From Apoda limacodes (taxonomy: Eukaryota; Arthropoda; Insecta; Lepidoptera; Limacodidae), in NCBI GenBank assembly GCA_946406115.1, contig OX291549.1, positions 20,607,901 to 20,671,900 on the forward strand: 64,000 nt of DNA, given 5' to 3'. Each line of letters opens with the position of its first letter. Within the stretch, counting starts at the first letter, position 1. The translations under genes and the position numbers were made by a program. Below are positions 10,960 through 22,921 of the stretch, piece after piece. The notes below the pieces were generated by a model. It had not been told where the DNA came from. It was given only the letters and a program-made list of their open reading frames with translations, and did not search any database.

Positions 10960-11604
10960 TGGACTAAATTTGCAATTTTCAGTATAAAAACATGACATCT
11001 TGAATGATAATTAAATATTCTTTTTTGCCTTAAAATATTTTGCAATTAATCGAAAAGAACAAGCGATTTAAATAAATTGAAGCAAAAATTTTGTCTCATT
11101 TTTTTTTTGGTATGCAAACAGACTTTTCTTTTTCAAGCAATGATTTTTAATATATTATTACGAAAAAACCATTCTCTTGTTTGAAAATTATAGAGTTTCG
11201 AAGTAAAATCTTCTTTTTTGCGTTAAAGTTAAAGAACAAGCGATTTTGACAAATTTAAGTAAAACTTTTGTCTCAATTGCCTTTTTTCTTCAAACAAAGA
11301 CTTTTCCTTTTCAAGCACTGATTTTTAATATTTAAATTCGAAAAAACCATTCTCTTGTTTAAGAATGATTAAATTTTTGAAACAAAATCTTTTTTTTTTT
11401 GCATTGAAATATTTAGCAATTAATTGAAAAGGATAAGCGATTTCAATAAATTAAACTAAAACTTTTGTCTCAAATGGTTTTTTTCCTTCAAAAAAAGACT
11501 CTTCTTTTCCAAGCAATGATTTTTAATGTATCAATACGAAAAAAACATTCTCTTGTTTGAAAATTATAAAGTTTTAATGTAAAATCTTTTTTTTTGCGTT
11601 AAAA
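10960..11604. repeat. ~190 bp satellite-like tandem repeat
   Basis: At least three diverged units are recognisable by recurring strings: TTGTCTCA at 11091, 11268 and 11465; CATTCTCTTGTTT at about 11170, 11349 and 11548; and ACAAGCGATTT. Spacing is about 177-197 bp. The array is AT-rich and is interrupted on its right by the LTR-type insertion. It has the unit length and composition of satellite DNA, with only a few units here. Confidence 0.75.
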
Positions 11605-12036
11605 TGTAGCGGATTATATCGTACTTGTAGCGACAAGCAAGTCTGATGTCACGCGTCCTACATCGCGCTATCGAAGTTTCAGTTGTAGTTCAGTATATAT
11701 AGAAACCGAAGCACAAGTTAAGTGCCACCCGCGTAACGGGGATCTCCCCTCCTGGCGGTGATTCACCTTCGGGTTCGAGACTCACGCCGGTCGAAAGAAC
11801 AACGCCCCCGAGAGCGACAAAGCCGAGGCTCCTCCCCTCGCGGGAAGCCCTTGAGCGTTGGGCGCTATACGAGCTGTGAGGCTCTCCTTCAGAGACTCGC
11901 CAAAATAAGTCCGGTGAAGCAGTAATCGCTGCAATGCAATGTCAGTTCAAAAAAAAAAAGTTAAGTGGACCACGGCGCGGTCCCCAGAGATAACACCTCG
12001 CCTAGCAGGAATTCTCGTCTGTACCGTCGCTCCACA
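11605..12036 (+). mobile_element. LTR of an LTR retrotransposon, interrupted by a jockey fragment
   Basis: Begins TGTAGC and ends TCCACA, immediately before a primer-binding-site-like TGGTGACCCCGA (12038-12049). That is the arrangement at the 3' edge of a 5' LTR. A TATA-like TATATATAG lies at 11694-11702. Removing the nested insertion and one target duplication leaves about 189 bp. No matching 3' LTR was found in the window, so this is a truncated 5' end. Confidence 0.6.
11725..11957 (+). mobile_element. Jockey-family 3' fragment nested in the LTR
   Basis: It is homologous over its whole length to the 3' untranslated end of the jockey-like element at 40.1-42.6 kb, here in opposite orientation. 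Shared strings include CGCGTAACGGGG, CCTTCGGGTTCGAGACTCAC, GTTGGGCGCTATA and CCGGTGAAGCAGTAAT. It ends in about ten A residues. It is bounded by the direct repeat AAGTTAAGTG at 11715-11724 and 11958-11967. A truncated 5' end, poly(A) tail and target-site duplication together show target-primed reverse transcription. Confidence 0.88.
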
Positions 12037-12285
12037 TTGGTGACCCCGAGCTGAACATTTGACGCTCCTTCCGCAGCAGGCCCTACTCCTTCCTCGCTTC
12101 GCATCTCCTCTTCATGAGGTCTATCGCAGACTTCAGCGATTCGTAGTTCCTGCTGCAGCTCCTCTCCGGCGACAGTTGTACAGCATTTCACCACAACCTG
12201 ATGAGGATTCTCACTCTAGCGTGGCACCTCCTCTGTACAGCACCACACCACCCTGTCGAGTACTCACACTCTCCAGCGTGATATA
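12037..12285 (+). mobile_element. Internal leader of the LTR retrotransposon
   Basis: Follows the LTR with TTGGTGACCCCGAG, a typical primer-binding position, then a C-rich leader to about 12285. Beyond that the DNA becomes AT-rich and nothing recognisable continues. Short open frames on both strands show no Gag or Pol motif. I therefore call it a 5' remnant of unknown LTR superfamily. Confidence 0.5.
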
Positions 12286-12969
12286 TAAAAATATTTTCTC
12301 GATATAAAAAACAAATCTTTTGAACTAAAGCACATTCTTTTTAATTAAGTGTTTTGTGTTTGGGTCAAAAAGGTTCTCAACTTGTGCTAATAAAATATTA
12401 TTTTAAACTAAGAAATCAAATTGCGATACAAGATTTTTAAGTTCTTGTGTGAAATAGTGTGAAGTTTTTGGCCCAAACAAATAAACTATTTTTACTGTAG
12501 ATTAGTAGTTTTGTACTAAAACTTTTGGGTCTTGCATTGAATAATTATATTCTTGAAATAAATTAGAATATTCTCTTCCAACAAAACAATAATCGGTTTC
12601 CTTAAAATTTTTTTTTTAAGAATACGATTGTCTACCCGCAAGCAAATATTTTTGACCGCATATATGAAACGTTGTCTTCTTGACATGATGAAATTTGCTT
12701 TGACTGAAGAAATCCTTTTTTACCGTGTACCTAATCACTTTACAATTAAATTATTAGATACATAATAACGAAAACATTAAAATTACTATTGATATATTTC
12801 GCTGATTTCAGCGTCTTCAGTCATAATATTTATTTTTGGTTTTACAGTTGTTTTCAAATAAACATTATGCAGCAACTTTAAAATAGGTAGGTACATTTAC
12901 ATTTATAAGACAAAACAAATTAATTATGTCGTAGTAGTTACTATACTCATCAAAGTCATAAAGTATAAT
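12286..12969. other. AT-rich gene-free stretch
   Basis: No gene, repeat boundary or RNA feature was recognised. Composition resembles the satellite-like region to the left, but unit repeats are not clear. Confidence 0.45.
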
Positions 12970-13231
12970 AATAAATAAGAAATAAATATTTTTGGGCATT
13001 ACACACAGCTTCGTCTGGCCCCAAAGTAAGCAAAGCTTGTGTTATGGATACCAGACAAAGGATACATATACATATATATTACTTTTTTTGTAAATACATA
13101 CTTATCATACATAAATTCACTCAGAAATTCACACAAATCTTTATTACATAAATGTTTTTCCAATGCGGAAATCGAATTCATGCCCTCTGCACAGCAGCCA
13201 TTCACACTACCAACTAGGCTGCGAGGGAGGC
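12970..13231 (-). repeat. tRNA-derived SINE, copy 2
   Basis: Homologous along its whole length to copy 1 at 1208-1455, including GCAAAGCTTGTGTTATGG, the CTACCAACTAGGCTGCGAGG head and the AAATATTTTTGG tail. The B box is degenerate (GAATTCGATTTCC at about 13166-13178). Confidence 0.8.
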
Positions 13232-14014
13232 TATATTATCTACTTAGATGTCAGTTGCATGCAAATGGCAAATGAAGAGATGCTCGCATAAACGTAGGTA
13301 TATAATTTGCGTCACATATTGCCATTTAACAGGCTTATTAGCATAATTAAATTACTTCAACCAATTTTACTTCGAAATCAAAAAACAATTTTGCTTCAAC
13401 TTTGAACCAACCAATGCGATTTCTTGTCTCCAAAAATAATAATAATAATTCACAACTTGCATAATTTTATCAAAATAAGTATTTTGACTAAGATCATACA
13501 TATCTCTATCAATTATTGTTTTTACTGTTGTATTATTAGTAGGTACTTAAATTTATATAAGTTGGTTAAAATTTTATTGTTATTTACTTAGCTGCACGAT
13601 TTACATTATTATCAACAAATTGATACAAGACAAAGCAAGGAAAACATCGGGAAAATTATTAACTTACAGATTATTTTCATCATGTTACTTGGATTTAAAT
13701 ATAATTAAGGTAACTTACATGCATATTGACAAAGAACTTGAAGAAACACCACTATGCTATACAGATTTTTGATGAAAATCATTTTTTTGTTATTGAATCA
13801 AACCGTACGGGACGGCATGCGCGTGATGTCGCGGCAAACAACCGCTGACATATGATAAATAGGTTCTTATTGACGTGACGAGTTGCAAACTTGTTGTAAG
13901 AGAATGAACCATGAATTTGCAAAGTTCATTACTTAAACGGTAGCTTTGAATTAGACTTTACCTACCTACTTCATTTTGTAAACAATGACGTGCTGTATGA
14001 TAGTTAGGCACGCT
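13232..14014. other. Gene-free stretch
   Basis: AT-rich with one short GC-rich patch near 13800-13855. Nothing recognised. Confidence 0.4.
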
Positions 14015-14260
14015 TATGATAGGTGGGCACCCTCATGGTAGTTACGCACCCCATTAGAAGACGTAATTTTTCACCAAAAAAATTACTTACTTTACAAAAC
14101 TTGCATCCGCCGCGATCACGTCTTAGTTATTATAGTTTTTGGTACAGGAATTCTGCCCTACATATGCTTCAATCAATTCATAACCGATTATTTAGAAAAA
14201 CTTATCCATACTACGTACCTACCGTACGATAAACGTATACAAGGACTTTGGCCTCCCTGT
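14015..14260 (+). pseudogene. Possible non-LTR reverse transcriptase C-terminal fragment
   Basis: The open frame from 14023 encodes P-P-R-S-R-L-S-Y-Y-S-F-W-Y-R-N-S-A-L then I-H-N-R-L. This resembles the C-terminal P-R-S-R...NS-hydrophobic pattern after non-LTR reverse transcriptase domains. It is short (69 codons) and ends in a stop. The assignment rests on a loose pattern only. Confidence 0.3.
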
Positions 14261-14316
14261 ATAAGATTACGTCCCGAGACGTTCTTTTTTAAAAAGGCGC
14301 AGGTATAAGTGAGGTC

Positions 14317-15056
14317 ACAGACCTACCGATTCTGTTCTGTGCCATTAGAACAGAATGGAATCTGGATTCATCTCAATACACACGCCGCTAGCGTAGATAA
14401 TCTAGCGCTTGACGAGAGACGTAGACAGACAGACGTAAATAATTGCGTCATAAATCGTGTCCAACAAACACGGGTATTTTCAACAAGCAAAATAAGGTCT
14501 CTGTCGATTCCACTATTTTTAGGGTTCCGTACCCAAAGGGTAATTAGCGGAACCCTATTACTAAGACTTCGCTGTCCGTCCGTCCGTCTGTCACCAGGCT
14601 GTATCTCATGAACCGTGATACCTAGACAGTTGAAATTTTCACAGAAGATGTATTTCTGTTGCTGCTGTTACAACAAATACTAAAAACCAAAAAAAATATT
14701 GAAGGGGGCTCCCATACAACAAACGTGATTTTTCTGCTCGTTTTTGCTCGATATTGGTAACGGCGACAGGTAGCCGCTTGAAATATTCACACAACATTTA
14801 GTTATATATTTACTTTAAAAATAAATAATTAAATTCAAATAAAACAAATATTTAAGCGATCCTATACAACAGTGTTTTTTTGCAGCTTTTATAGATAATG
14901 GTACGGGACCCTTCGTGCGCGAGTCCAACTAGCACTTGGCCGATTTTTTTGCAATTCGGCAACGATCACTTTCAAGATGGGAACAGTTGCACGCGGACTG
15001 AATTTCAATTCTTTTCTTTACTGTTCGAATAAAGCAGAACAGAATCGGTAGGTCTG
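14317..15056. mobile_element. Inverted-repeat element split by a GGGTTCCGTACCC-family insertion
   Basis: The end at 14317-14339 (starts ACAGACCTACCGATTCTG) is the exact inverted complement of 15034-15056 (ends CAGAATCGGTAGGTCTGT). The 23 bp arms bracket about 740 bp, of which 14520-14950 is a copy of the common lepidopteran repeat. Removing it leaves a MITE-sized element of about 310 bp. The younger repeat evidently landed in the older one. Confidence 0.7.
14520..14950 (+). repeat. GGGTTCCGTACCC-family repeat, copy 3
   Basis: Near full length, with the (GTCC)n tract at about 14575-14590, GGCTCCCATACAACAAACGT and the CGTGCGCGAGTCC tail. It lies inside the inverted-repeat element at 14317-15056. 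Confidence 0.85.
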
Positions 15057-18000
15057 TTGCCAGCCTTAGATTAAGCGTTGGCCAAAGTCAGTTCTTCTAT
15101 TTATGACTCGGATGACAAACTCACAATTAATTGACAAGTCAAAACTCGTCATACCGTCGTTTCGTCGTCGGTTGGACGTTGAGACTTTGAACTACCAACA
15201 GACGCCTGCGTTGGCGTTGAATTACACTACACATTAGAAATAAGAAAGTTTTGTAATGTTTCGAAGGTATCCTATAACTAGCAAAGTTGTCCTATAATAT
15301 TGAGACTAAAATAACATTTGTTTATATAGATGTTATCTAGTGGTATGTATCTCGAATTTCAAGGAATTGTGTAGGTAATAGTATTTTATATAAACGTTTA
15401 GTTGTATTATACCTTCTTTAGTCATTTAATTCAGTCCTGAAAACGTTAACTCAATTATATAATCATCTTATAACAGTTGCAGCGGTGACCTTTAAGGAAC
15501 CTTTTTATCCAACTCTTTGTCGTTTAAACGAAAAATATATGATCATCGTGTTAATGGTCATCGTTACTACTACTTTAAGGCTGGGTTGCACCAACTAACT
15601 TTGACGTTAACCAGCCGTCAAAAATGGAAGATGGTATGAAAATTTGCATAGGCACCGTTTTTTAGTTAAACGACTCTTACAAGATAAACGTATACAGGTC
15701 ACAATTATTCCTTTTATAAGACTGTAGGTAGATTTCAACATGATAATCATATAAAGGCCCCTTTTACATAACATGAAGTCATATACACGTTTCGTATAGG
15801 AACTTTTAACGATACTTACACGATTTTATACAAATTATAGCTATAGTTAATAACTTATAGTTTTAAAAAGGTCATATAAGTTGATGTTTAAAATATTTTG
15901 ATTATTTAATGGTTTTAACGATGTCTTGTGCTTTGGGTTTTCGCTTCTTTTACGGTACCCTAAAATTGGCGGACAGTAAATGAATTAAAGACTTGTAATA
16001 TGACCTTTATGAAATTTCGTGTAATAGTTATCAGCACTACATTACTGCACTACATTAAATAGCATTAATGTTATATTCAAAAGTATTCAAAATATGCAAT
16101 TGTCGAGAAATTACTTCCCAAACCAAATGAAGGTATTAGGAGTTACTGACAGCAAATTTAACTTTTATAGTAAATAACATTCAGTAACAAACATGGCAGA
16201 TAAAAAACATTAGTCTGACATAATAATGTCAATTTTCAAATATTTTAGTACACAGCTCACGTTCGGTGAACTGCGCTTTTGAAATCAAGCATCCGTGTTA
16301 AGGTTATAACAATGATACTTTTCAATTTTTGTTAAGTTACATGACGTCTATTCGATCATTATACAAATAAAAGTTTTATAATTGCCACGTATTTCGCGTC
16401 ATATACACGTTAAAATATTGTTCTAAAACGACGCGTAGCAGGTACACTCTCGCATGCTGTTCGGATGTGTGTATCTCGTGATCTACCTATACCTAAATAA
16501 GTTTGTGATTTGCAGTTTAAAGGATAAGTTTTCGATTGATTTGAAATGAGTATCGTTTGAAAAACTATAATTTCAATATAGAACTAATGACCCTTTTTTA
16601 AAAAAAAATTAGTAACTACGGTTACTACGGAACCCTACACTATGCGTGAACCGACACGTACTTGGTCTGTAATTTTTGATTTCTTGTAAGTACATATGAG
16701 AAAGGAAGCACAAAAAAACTCCAAAACATCCAGTTTCGGACTGCTGAACATATTTTGATGATTTCATTCAACACAAAGTTATTATTTGAAAATGTTTGTG
16801 GTTGCACATGTGCATTTAAGAGCGCCTAGATGTTTTTGAGCATGATACGTTTAGGTTTCCTCTGCGTGTAAGCCGCTCAAATAAGGCTGAACTATCCTTA
16901 CAGGCGTATCTGAGCGCGACCAGCATAACGCGTCGACGACTGGAATTTAAAACGGACGTAAACTCTCCGTGACAGCGCCATGAGCAGTGGCACTGAATAT
17001 CTATCACACTGACACAATTTATATAAAAAATCAATTTATAATTTATTTATTTAATTTTAGATACAAATATAGGTACAAATCTGTTCTGCTTACAGGAGTT
17101 ATTCTTGTAAATTCATATGGTCTTTTTTGTTTTTTTTGGTTAATTCTTAAGAAATCATTTTTCAGTTTTGTGATTTTATGGCTGTGTGTAATTACTTAAA
17201 TGTATAATTTCAATGTATTTTACCAATATTCAAAAATGTATGCTGCTTACCGTACCTATGTATAATTTTATAATTTCTATTAGTTATGCAATAAGTATTT
17301 AAATAATTAATCAACAATTAAAACTCCACAAAAATACAAAAAGTGATCGAATTTTGTCCAAACCCCTTTTATGTTTCTCTTCAAAATGCACTTTTAATTT
17401 TTTGGTAAATAATAAATAAAATAAGTTCAAATTCGGTACTCCTGGGTTTTTGGGGTCACTGATCACGAGTATTTTCCGGTTTCCAAGGCACCTGGGTACG
17501 AGGACGTAGAAGTAGTTGGCGATCTTCGTGGCTTTACTTTAAAGCATCATATTATAGTAAAGTAATCATCAACCATAAGGTCTGGTTTTTAACCCCCGAT
17601 GAAAATAAAGTGGTGTTATAAGTTTGACGTGTCAGAAACAACATAACCTAGACCTTTTGCTGCAGCATCACCTGGAATCTGTCGTACACCCAACTCATAT
17701 CATGGTTGGGCTGATTGGAATGGTCTCAATGAATATGTTAGACAGATGAGATAGCGATGATCAGTCTGAGGATGAAGCAGGAGAGAAATTAGTATAATTT
17801 AGTGAGGGATTTCTAATATATATCTACTATTCTACTACTGGTCAGAGGTTTTCTAAAATCAGATAATTTTAAATGTTGTATTACTTGCTACTTAACCAAC
17901 CTCGGGAGTGTATAAGATATACACATACATATTCAAATGTATATTCTTATTTCACAGTTGCAATATGACCCTGGAAAAACTGATCTACGAAGAAGATATC

Positions 18001-18900
18001 TAAAATATAACAATAAAAAAGAAGGAAGGAAGGACCTATCTAATTCTTAGTCATCTTCCAATATTAGGAAATAAAGTGTAACTAGAAAAATAAAAGACTT
18101 GCATATATTTTTTATAATTTATAATATATTTATCTTGAGGTGTAAGTTTATTCGCATAACAATGTTTCATACAAATTTCCTCATTTTGTACACACCTTTT
18201 CTTTGTTTTGTAGTATTTATTCTCTTTTATAAAAGTTGTCTCTCTAAAAATTTAACATATCGTCATTTCTGTTCCCTATATCTAATTCTTTTCACCACGG
18301 TAGAAACACATACATAACAAGGTCACTAAGGCAAAATATTACGAGGACAGAAGTAACTGTGTATTTAGATTTAAGAAAATAAAGTGTGTTGTCAACACGG
18401 AATGGGTCCTTTTTGCTTAAAATATCAGCATTCTTTTATCTCTCGTAGTGGCTCTAGGAAGAGAGTAAGAGGCTGGGCCTTCAGTTCTACTTTAGGATGG
18501 TAGAGTGCAACTACTCTTGAAGCAACATCATCGCATCTTTTTAAATAGGTAGCATATTGTTTCAACACGACTTTTAGTACTAGTTAAAATAAAACTAGCA
18601 TTTCATTGTATAAATACATCTTATATGAATATTTCTAGAAAAAAAGCATGATGGTAAATTAACAGAAAGGAACTTATTTAGTTCAAATGTTTACATCTTG
18701 GTAAGTTATGGATAAATTTATCTGCCAGATTAGTTTTTTAAAAGTTAATCTTCTAGATATTGTAAATAAACTAGTGCTAAAATAACCTTTATTATATTAA
18801 AAAGTGGTAGTTGGCTTCATCTTTTAAGCATATCATTATTAATAGTGTTATATTAGAGAGATGCGATGAAAAAAGATGTTTGAAGAGAAAAATGCGTTTA
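15057..18900. other. Intergenic stretch
   Basis: No gene recognised. A scrap at about 16620-16675 (GGAACCCTACACTATGCGTG) looks like the worn 3' end of the GGGTTCCGTACCC repeat. The GGTTGCACCAACTAACTTTG text at about 15592 resembles a common lepidopteran repeat end. Open frames up to 72 codons have no family resemblance. Confidence 0.4.
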
Positions 18901-21789
18901 GATTTTATTCTATAGGATTTTTTTTAGTTCTCACGAACATTGCACAGACCGCACTGGTATGAATGGACTCTTTGCCTGTCCACAAGGCTTCCAGTTACAT
19001 CTAATAAGAAAAATTCGACACTAAATAACAACTAAAATCACTTTAAAATCAATTCAAAAATGTACATTTCTCATCTTATACTTTAAACAAAATCTAATCT
19101 GCTACAAAAAAATTAGCAAATTTGTATATAAGGATCGCCTAGTGTTTCTATATAAAGTTAGCTTAAGTATTATAAAAAAAACACAGTAGTAGTGAGTGAA
19201 AGTTGCGTCGCAAATAGCAACTCACGTGTGATAGTTTATTATGCATTCCTGTGTACATTCAACGAAATTATTAACGAATATATTGCGTTGACACATTTAA
19301 AAACTAAAAATGACTGTACAATTTTATATTTAATATGTAAAATATTTGTACATATTGCACTCTGATGTAACAAAATTATTAAAAAATTGTCGAACGTTAA
19401 GAACATACACTGAACGAAACTCATATCAGTACCTATATTGAATTAAAAAATACAAACTTTTAGAAATTTGCAATCACAATGTTCGTAGCTCGCACTCTTA
19501 ACTAGTCCCTACGGCTTAAAAGCTTACAAAAGATAAATACACAGGTCATTTACAAAAAATATATTTCTACCCAAATTATATAAAAATAACAACAGCCATC
19601 TGTACTTTCTTAGATGAATAAAATTAAACATATGTCAAACATATGACGATAGAATCCTAAGGTATTATAGTAATTATGTACAATATTGGACAAGTAGACC
19701 TGTCCGAAGTAAGTCCGACGCTACACTAATTGGACAGTGCTAAAGGGTTTACATAGTACTCAGTCCTTTCGCACAGAAAATAAAATTTTATAAAAGGCAT
19801 TAAGAATTATTTAACAGTGGCCATACTGTCGTTGTAACTCGGCCAAAATCGTGCTGCCATTTTCTTAGGCTCAATTTAAACTGCGGAAAACTATTTATAC
19901 TAACTATTTATTGGTCTGTTAAAAATGAAACTACAGTTTCAAACAGTATGCAGCAGTTGTTTATTTTATTTCTTCGATATTAGTTCCCGTGTAAATAGAG
20001 CCTTAGAAAGAAATAGATAGTTGTGACCTAGGGTTCAGCCAAATTTCAAACTGGAACCGTCATGTTTTCCACTGCCAGTCTTATGGATCAATCTCGTCAT
20101 CTTTTATATCTCAACACCTTTCCCTCATTAAATACTATACAAAAACCTATAATTTACGTTACGTAAATTTCAATTTCTTTCATTCATCGCTTTGCTGTAT
20201 GAAGTAGGATTTTAACTCGCATTAGCAACGAGAAATGTATTGAAATCATATCTGTTGTTTCGCAAGCAACAATTCATTGCTACTCCTCAAATTTAGTGCT
20301 GCCCAGGGTTGCCAGACTTTAAACTTTCAAATTTATATCCTGTTAATGTTCGACTATACGTTCTAAGTTGTTACCAAATTCTGAAATGTGTTATGAGTTA
20401 ATCATCATTAACAATCAAAACAACATTAGTTTAGGCAAACCATGTTAAGTTGAAAGTATTTAACAGTGATACCACTTTTTTAGTTTTAATTTCTGACAAC
20501 CCCGACACTATGTGCATTATTTATCCCAATTATTTGGGTATTGCTTTTAATTGGAACGCGATTTGTAGACAATATATTGTATTGACGACTTATTACACCC
20601 ATGATGTTTCCAAAGAGTTATTCGATATGGGATTCATTGCACGTATCGTTAACTTTGATTTCGCTTACCAATTTAGTAACGATTGCAGCTTTACCAACGA
20701 TGCAAACGATTATCAATTATTTACCAAACTAAACTTCAAGAGCTGTCATTTCAAACACTGTGCAATCACAGTATAAACATTAATTTCATTCATATAATCG
20801 GTCATTCATCAATCCGACAACGTCTAGACATTCATGGCGCTGCTACCAAAGGTATGTCTTGCCTAACAACTCCCAAATGGCCATACATATATAAAGACAT
20901 ACAGCATCTTACCTTTATCTGTGTCTAGACGCTTCCGATGGGCGATGATCTGAAGAAAATGTAACATTACGCTTTGATACAACTACAATCAATACCGTAA
21001 TTTGTAAATCTTACGATACAGAGATATTCCACGTCGAATAACCTACAAAGAAACCATAGCAATAACAAGCCAAAGATACAATATGTCTAATCATTTAAGC
21101 GAAACAAACTTATCATCGTCCTAATTTCAATATTAGCTACACACAAAATATATCAAGTTTTTCATACTTTATTACGTTCTCGTGTGAGATTATTATTATT
21201 TATTACTAATTAATAATAATTCTAATACAATTTCGAAATTGAATATATTATACGACCGGTGCACCGACGGAACCAAAACCATAAAGCTATTAAGTATTAT
21301 GATGAATTGTTGGTTGGAATAGGTGGAGTTATTTTTATGTAGGTACTTGAAACTACTTTATGACATCTGTCATACGTAAGGGTGGTCGTGCACCATGCAT
21401 TCCAAGACCTAAACGTTTAGGACGCACAGTCCAGACTTTCATATGGATCACCCTTAGCGACTTTATAGTGGTGTGACAGCCAGTAAAAAAGTAGTGTAAA
21501 AAATAATCAAAACTAGTAACACTAATTTTACTGCAAGGCTATATAAATAGCTCTACCTATTCCAATCATCGATGATGACATGTCTGATAGTGTAGTATAT
21601 CTATTACTTATTACCAATTGGCAGTTATAATTGTTATGACACTCGGATGTAGACCGTAATAGAAATGAAGCAACGTCCAAATTTGCTCGGTCGTTTTCCA
21701 CAATTACATAATTTATTTTTCAGTATGAAAAATTCGGAAATTACCTAGGTTAATGTAACATCAGAGTTTTTTAGGTATCAAACAAACAT

Positions 21790-22010
21790 ACTACCCGCCT
21801 GATGTGTTGACCTGGAGCAGTTCCAGGTGCTGCCGAGCCGACCTTTAAAAAATCTAATCATTCCATCGTTCTTAAAGAAACCATGAAAATAGTCTTTAGA
21901 GAAAACTTTTTTGAAGCTGCACAATGCGTGACCATTGTGGTTCTAAGATGTGAGAATGAACTTGTAAAGGCGGATTAACATGAAATACTGTACTGTCTAC
22001 ATACCAAATT
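21790..22010 (-). repeat. Worn copy of the retroelement tail also in EcR introns
   Basis: Shares CCGCCTGATG near the left end and GGTTCTAA(G/A)(A/G)TGTGA(G/T)AATGAA toward the right with the copy at 30787-31130. Many small differences show it is old. Like the others it lies in minus orientation. Confidence 0.5.
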
Positions 22011-22845
22011 TCAGCCATGTTTAGAATGTAAGATTTTATCAATGTAAGGTAGATATCGTCTCGAGACAGTATAGTTTCTTATGTATTTTGGCTCAAACTG
22101 TTTTTTTTTTTTCAATTTGAATTTATATTTATTGTTCTGTATAAAAAATATTTAAAATAAATCATTAATAAAGATTTCGATGACTGCTCTTACTTAGAGG
22201 ATTTTCAGATGAAAATACTTATCAATACAAAACATTTTTTGATGAATAATTAAACATGTATATGTTATGTATAAACATCTATTTGTTTGAAATGAGTAGG
22301 TCAGTGCTCAGGCACCATTTTGGAAGCTCAATTCCGTAACTAGGACCAATAGCAGGTAATTTATATTCATGTACGGTATATACGCCATATTTAAAATATG
22401 GCGCCTGAAAATTAAAAAGGCAATTTGGACGCAGCAAATATTATTATCGGTCACATATTCAGTCAAAAAGGCATCGTATCTTTACGTACTGGCGTCACAT
22501 TATCTAATTCACAGAATAAAAAAAAACTAAATACCTACATGACAGAAATAAGACAAAGGTCACACACAACAGACGTAGGTACTTAAGGTCTGTAATGGCA
22601 GTGATTTTATAAATACGTCCCTAATTAGTTTAATAAGACACTATTGTTATTTTTTGTGCTTAAAAACGTACTACGCGAAATAGAAATGGAAATTCCAGAA
22701 ACTTTTCCATTCATAGTGGCGGTACTATACTCCAAATAACACAACTTTATGAACTAACATCAACAATTCCATTTTTAAACCACATGAATAGATAAGTTTG
22801 CTGGATGGAAATGCTTAAATTAGAGACGTCTATACAAACATATAA

Positions 22846-22921
22846 ATTATTTATTTCTAAAATAGAAATATTTATTTATTTCTAAAATAGAAATATTTAT
22901 TTATTTCTAAAATAGAAATAT
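22846..22921. repeat. 25 bp palindromic tandem repeat, 3 copies
   Basis: Three near-identical 25 bp units, each containing the self-complementary TTTCTAAAATAGAAA. Each unit could fold alone, and the array is a recent local amplification. Confidence 0.8.

Noticed and set aside
12059..12307. Gag protein start of the LTR element
   Set aside because: Frames on both strands are short and lack zinc-knuckle or capsid motifs; treated as leader sequence.
20450..20776. 108-codon plus-strand open frame
   Set aside because: No recognisable domain, no clear ATG context, AT-rich; within the range expected by chance in this composition and possibly antisense to the EcR 3' UTR.
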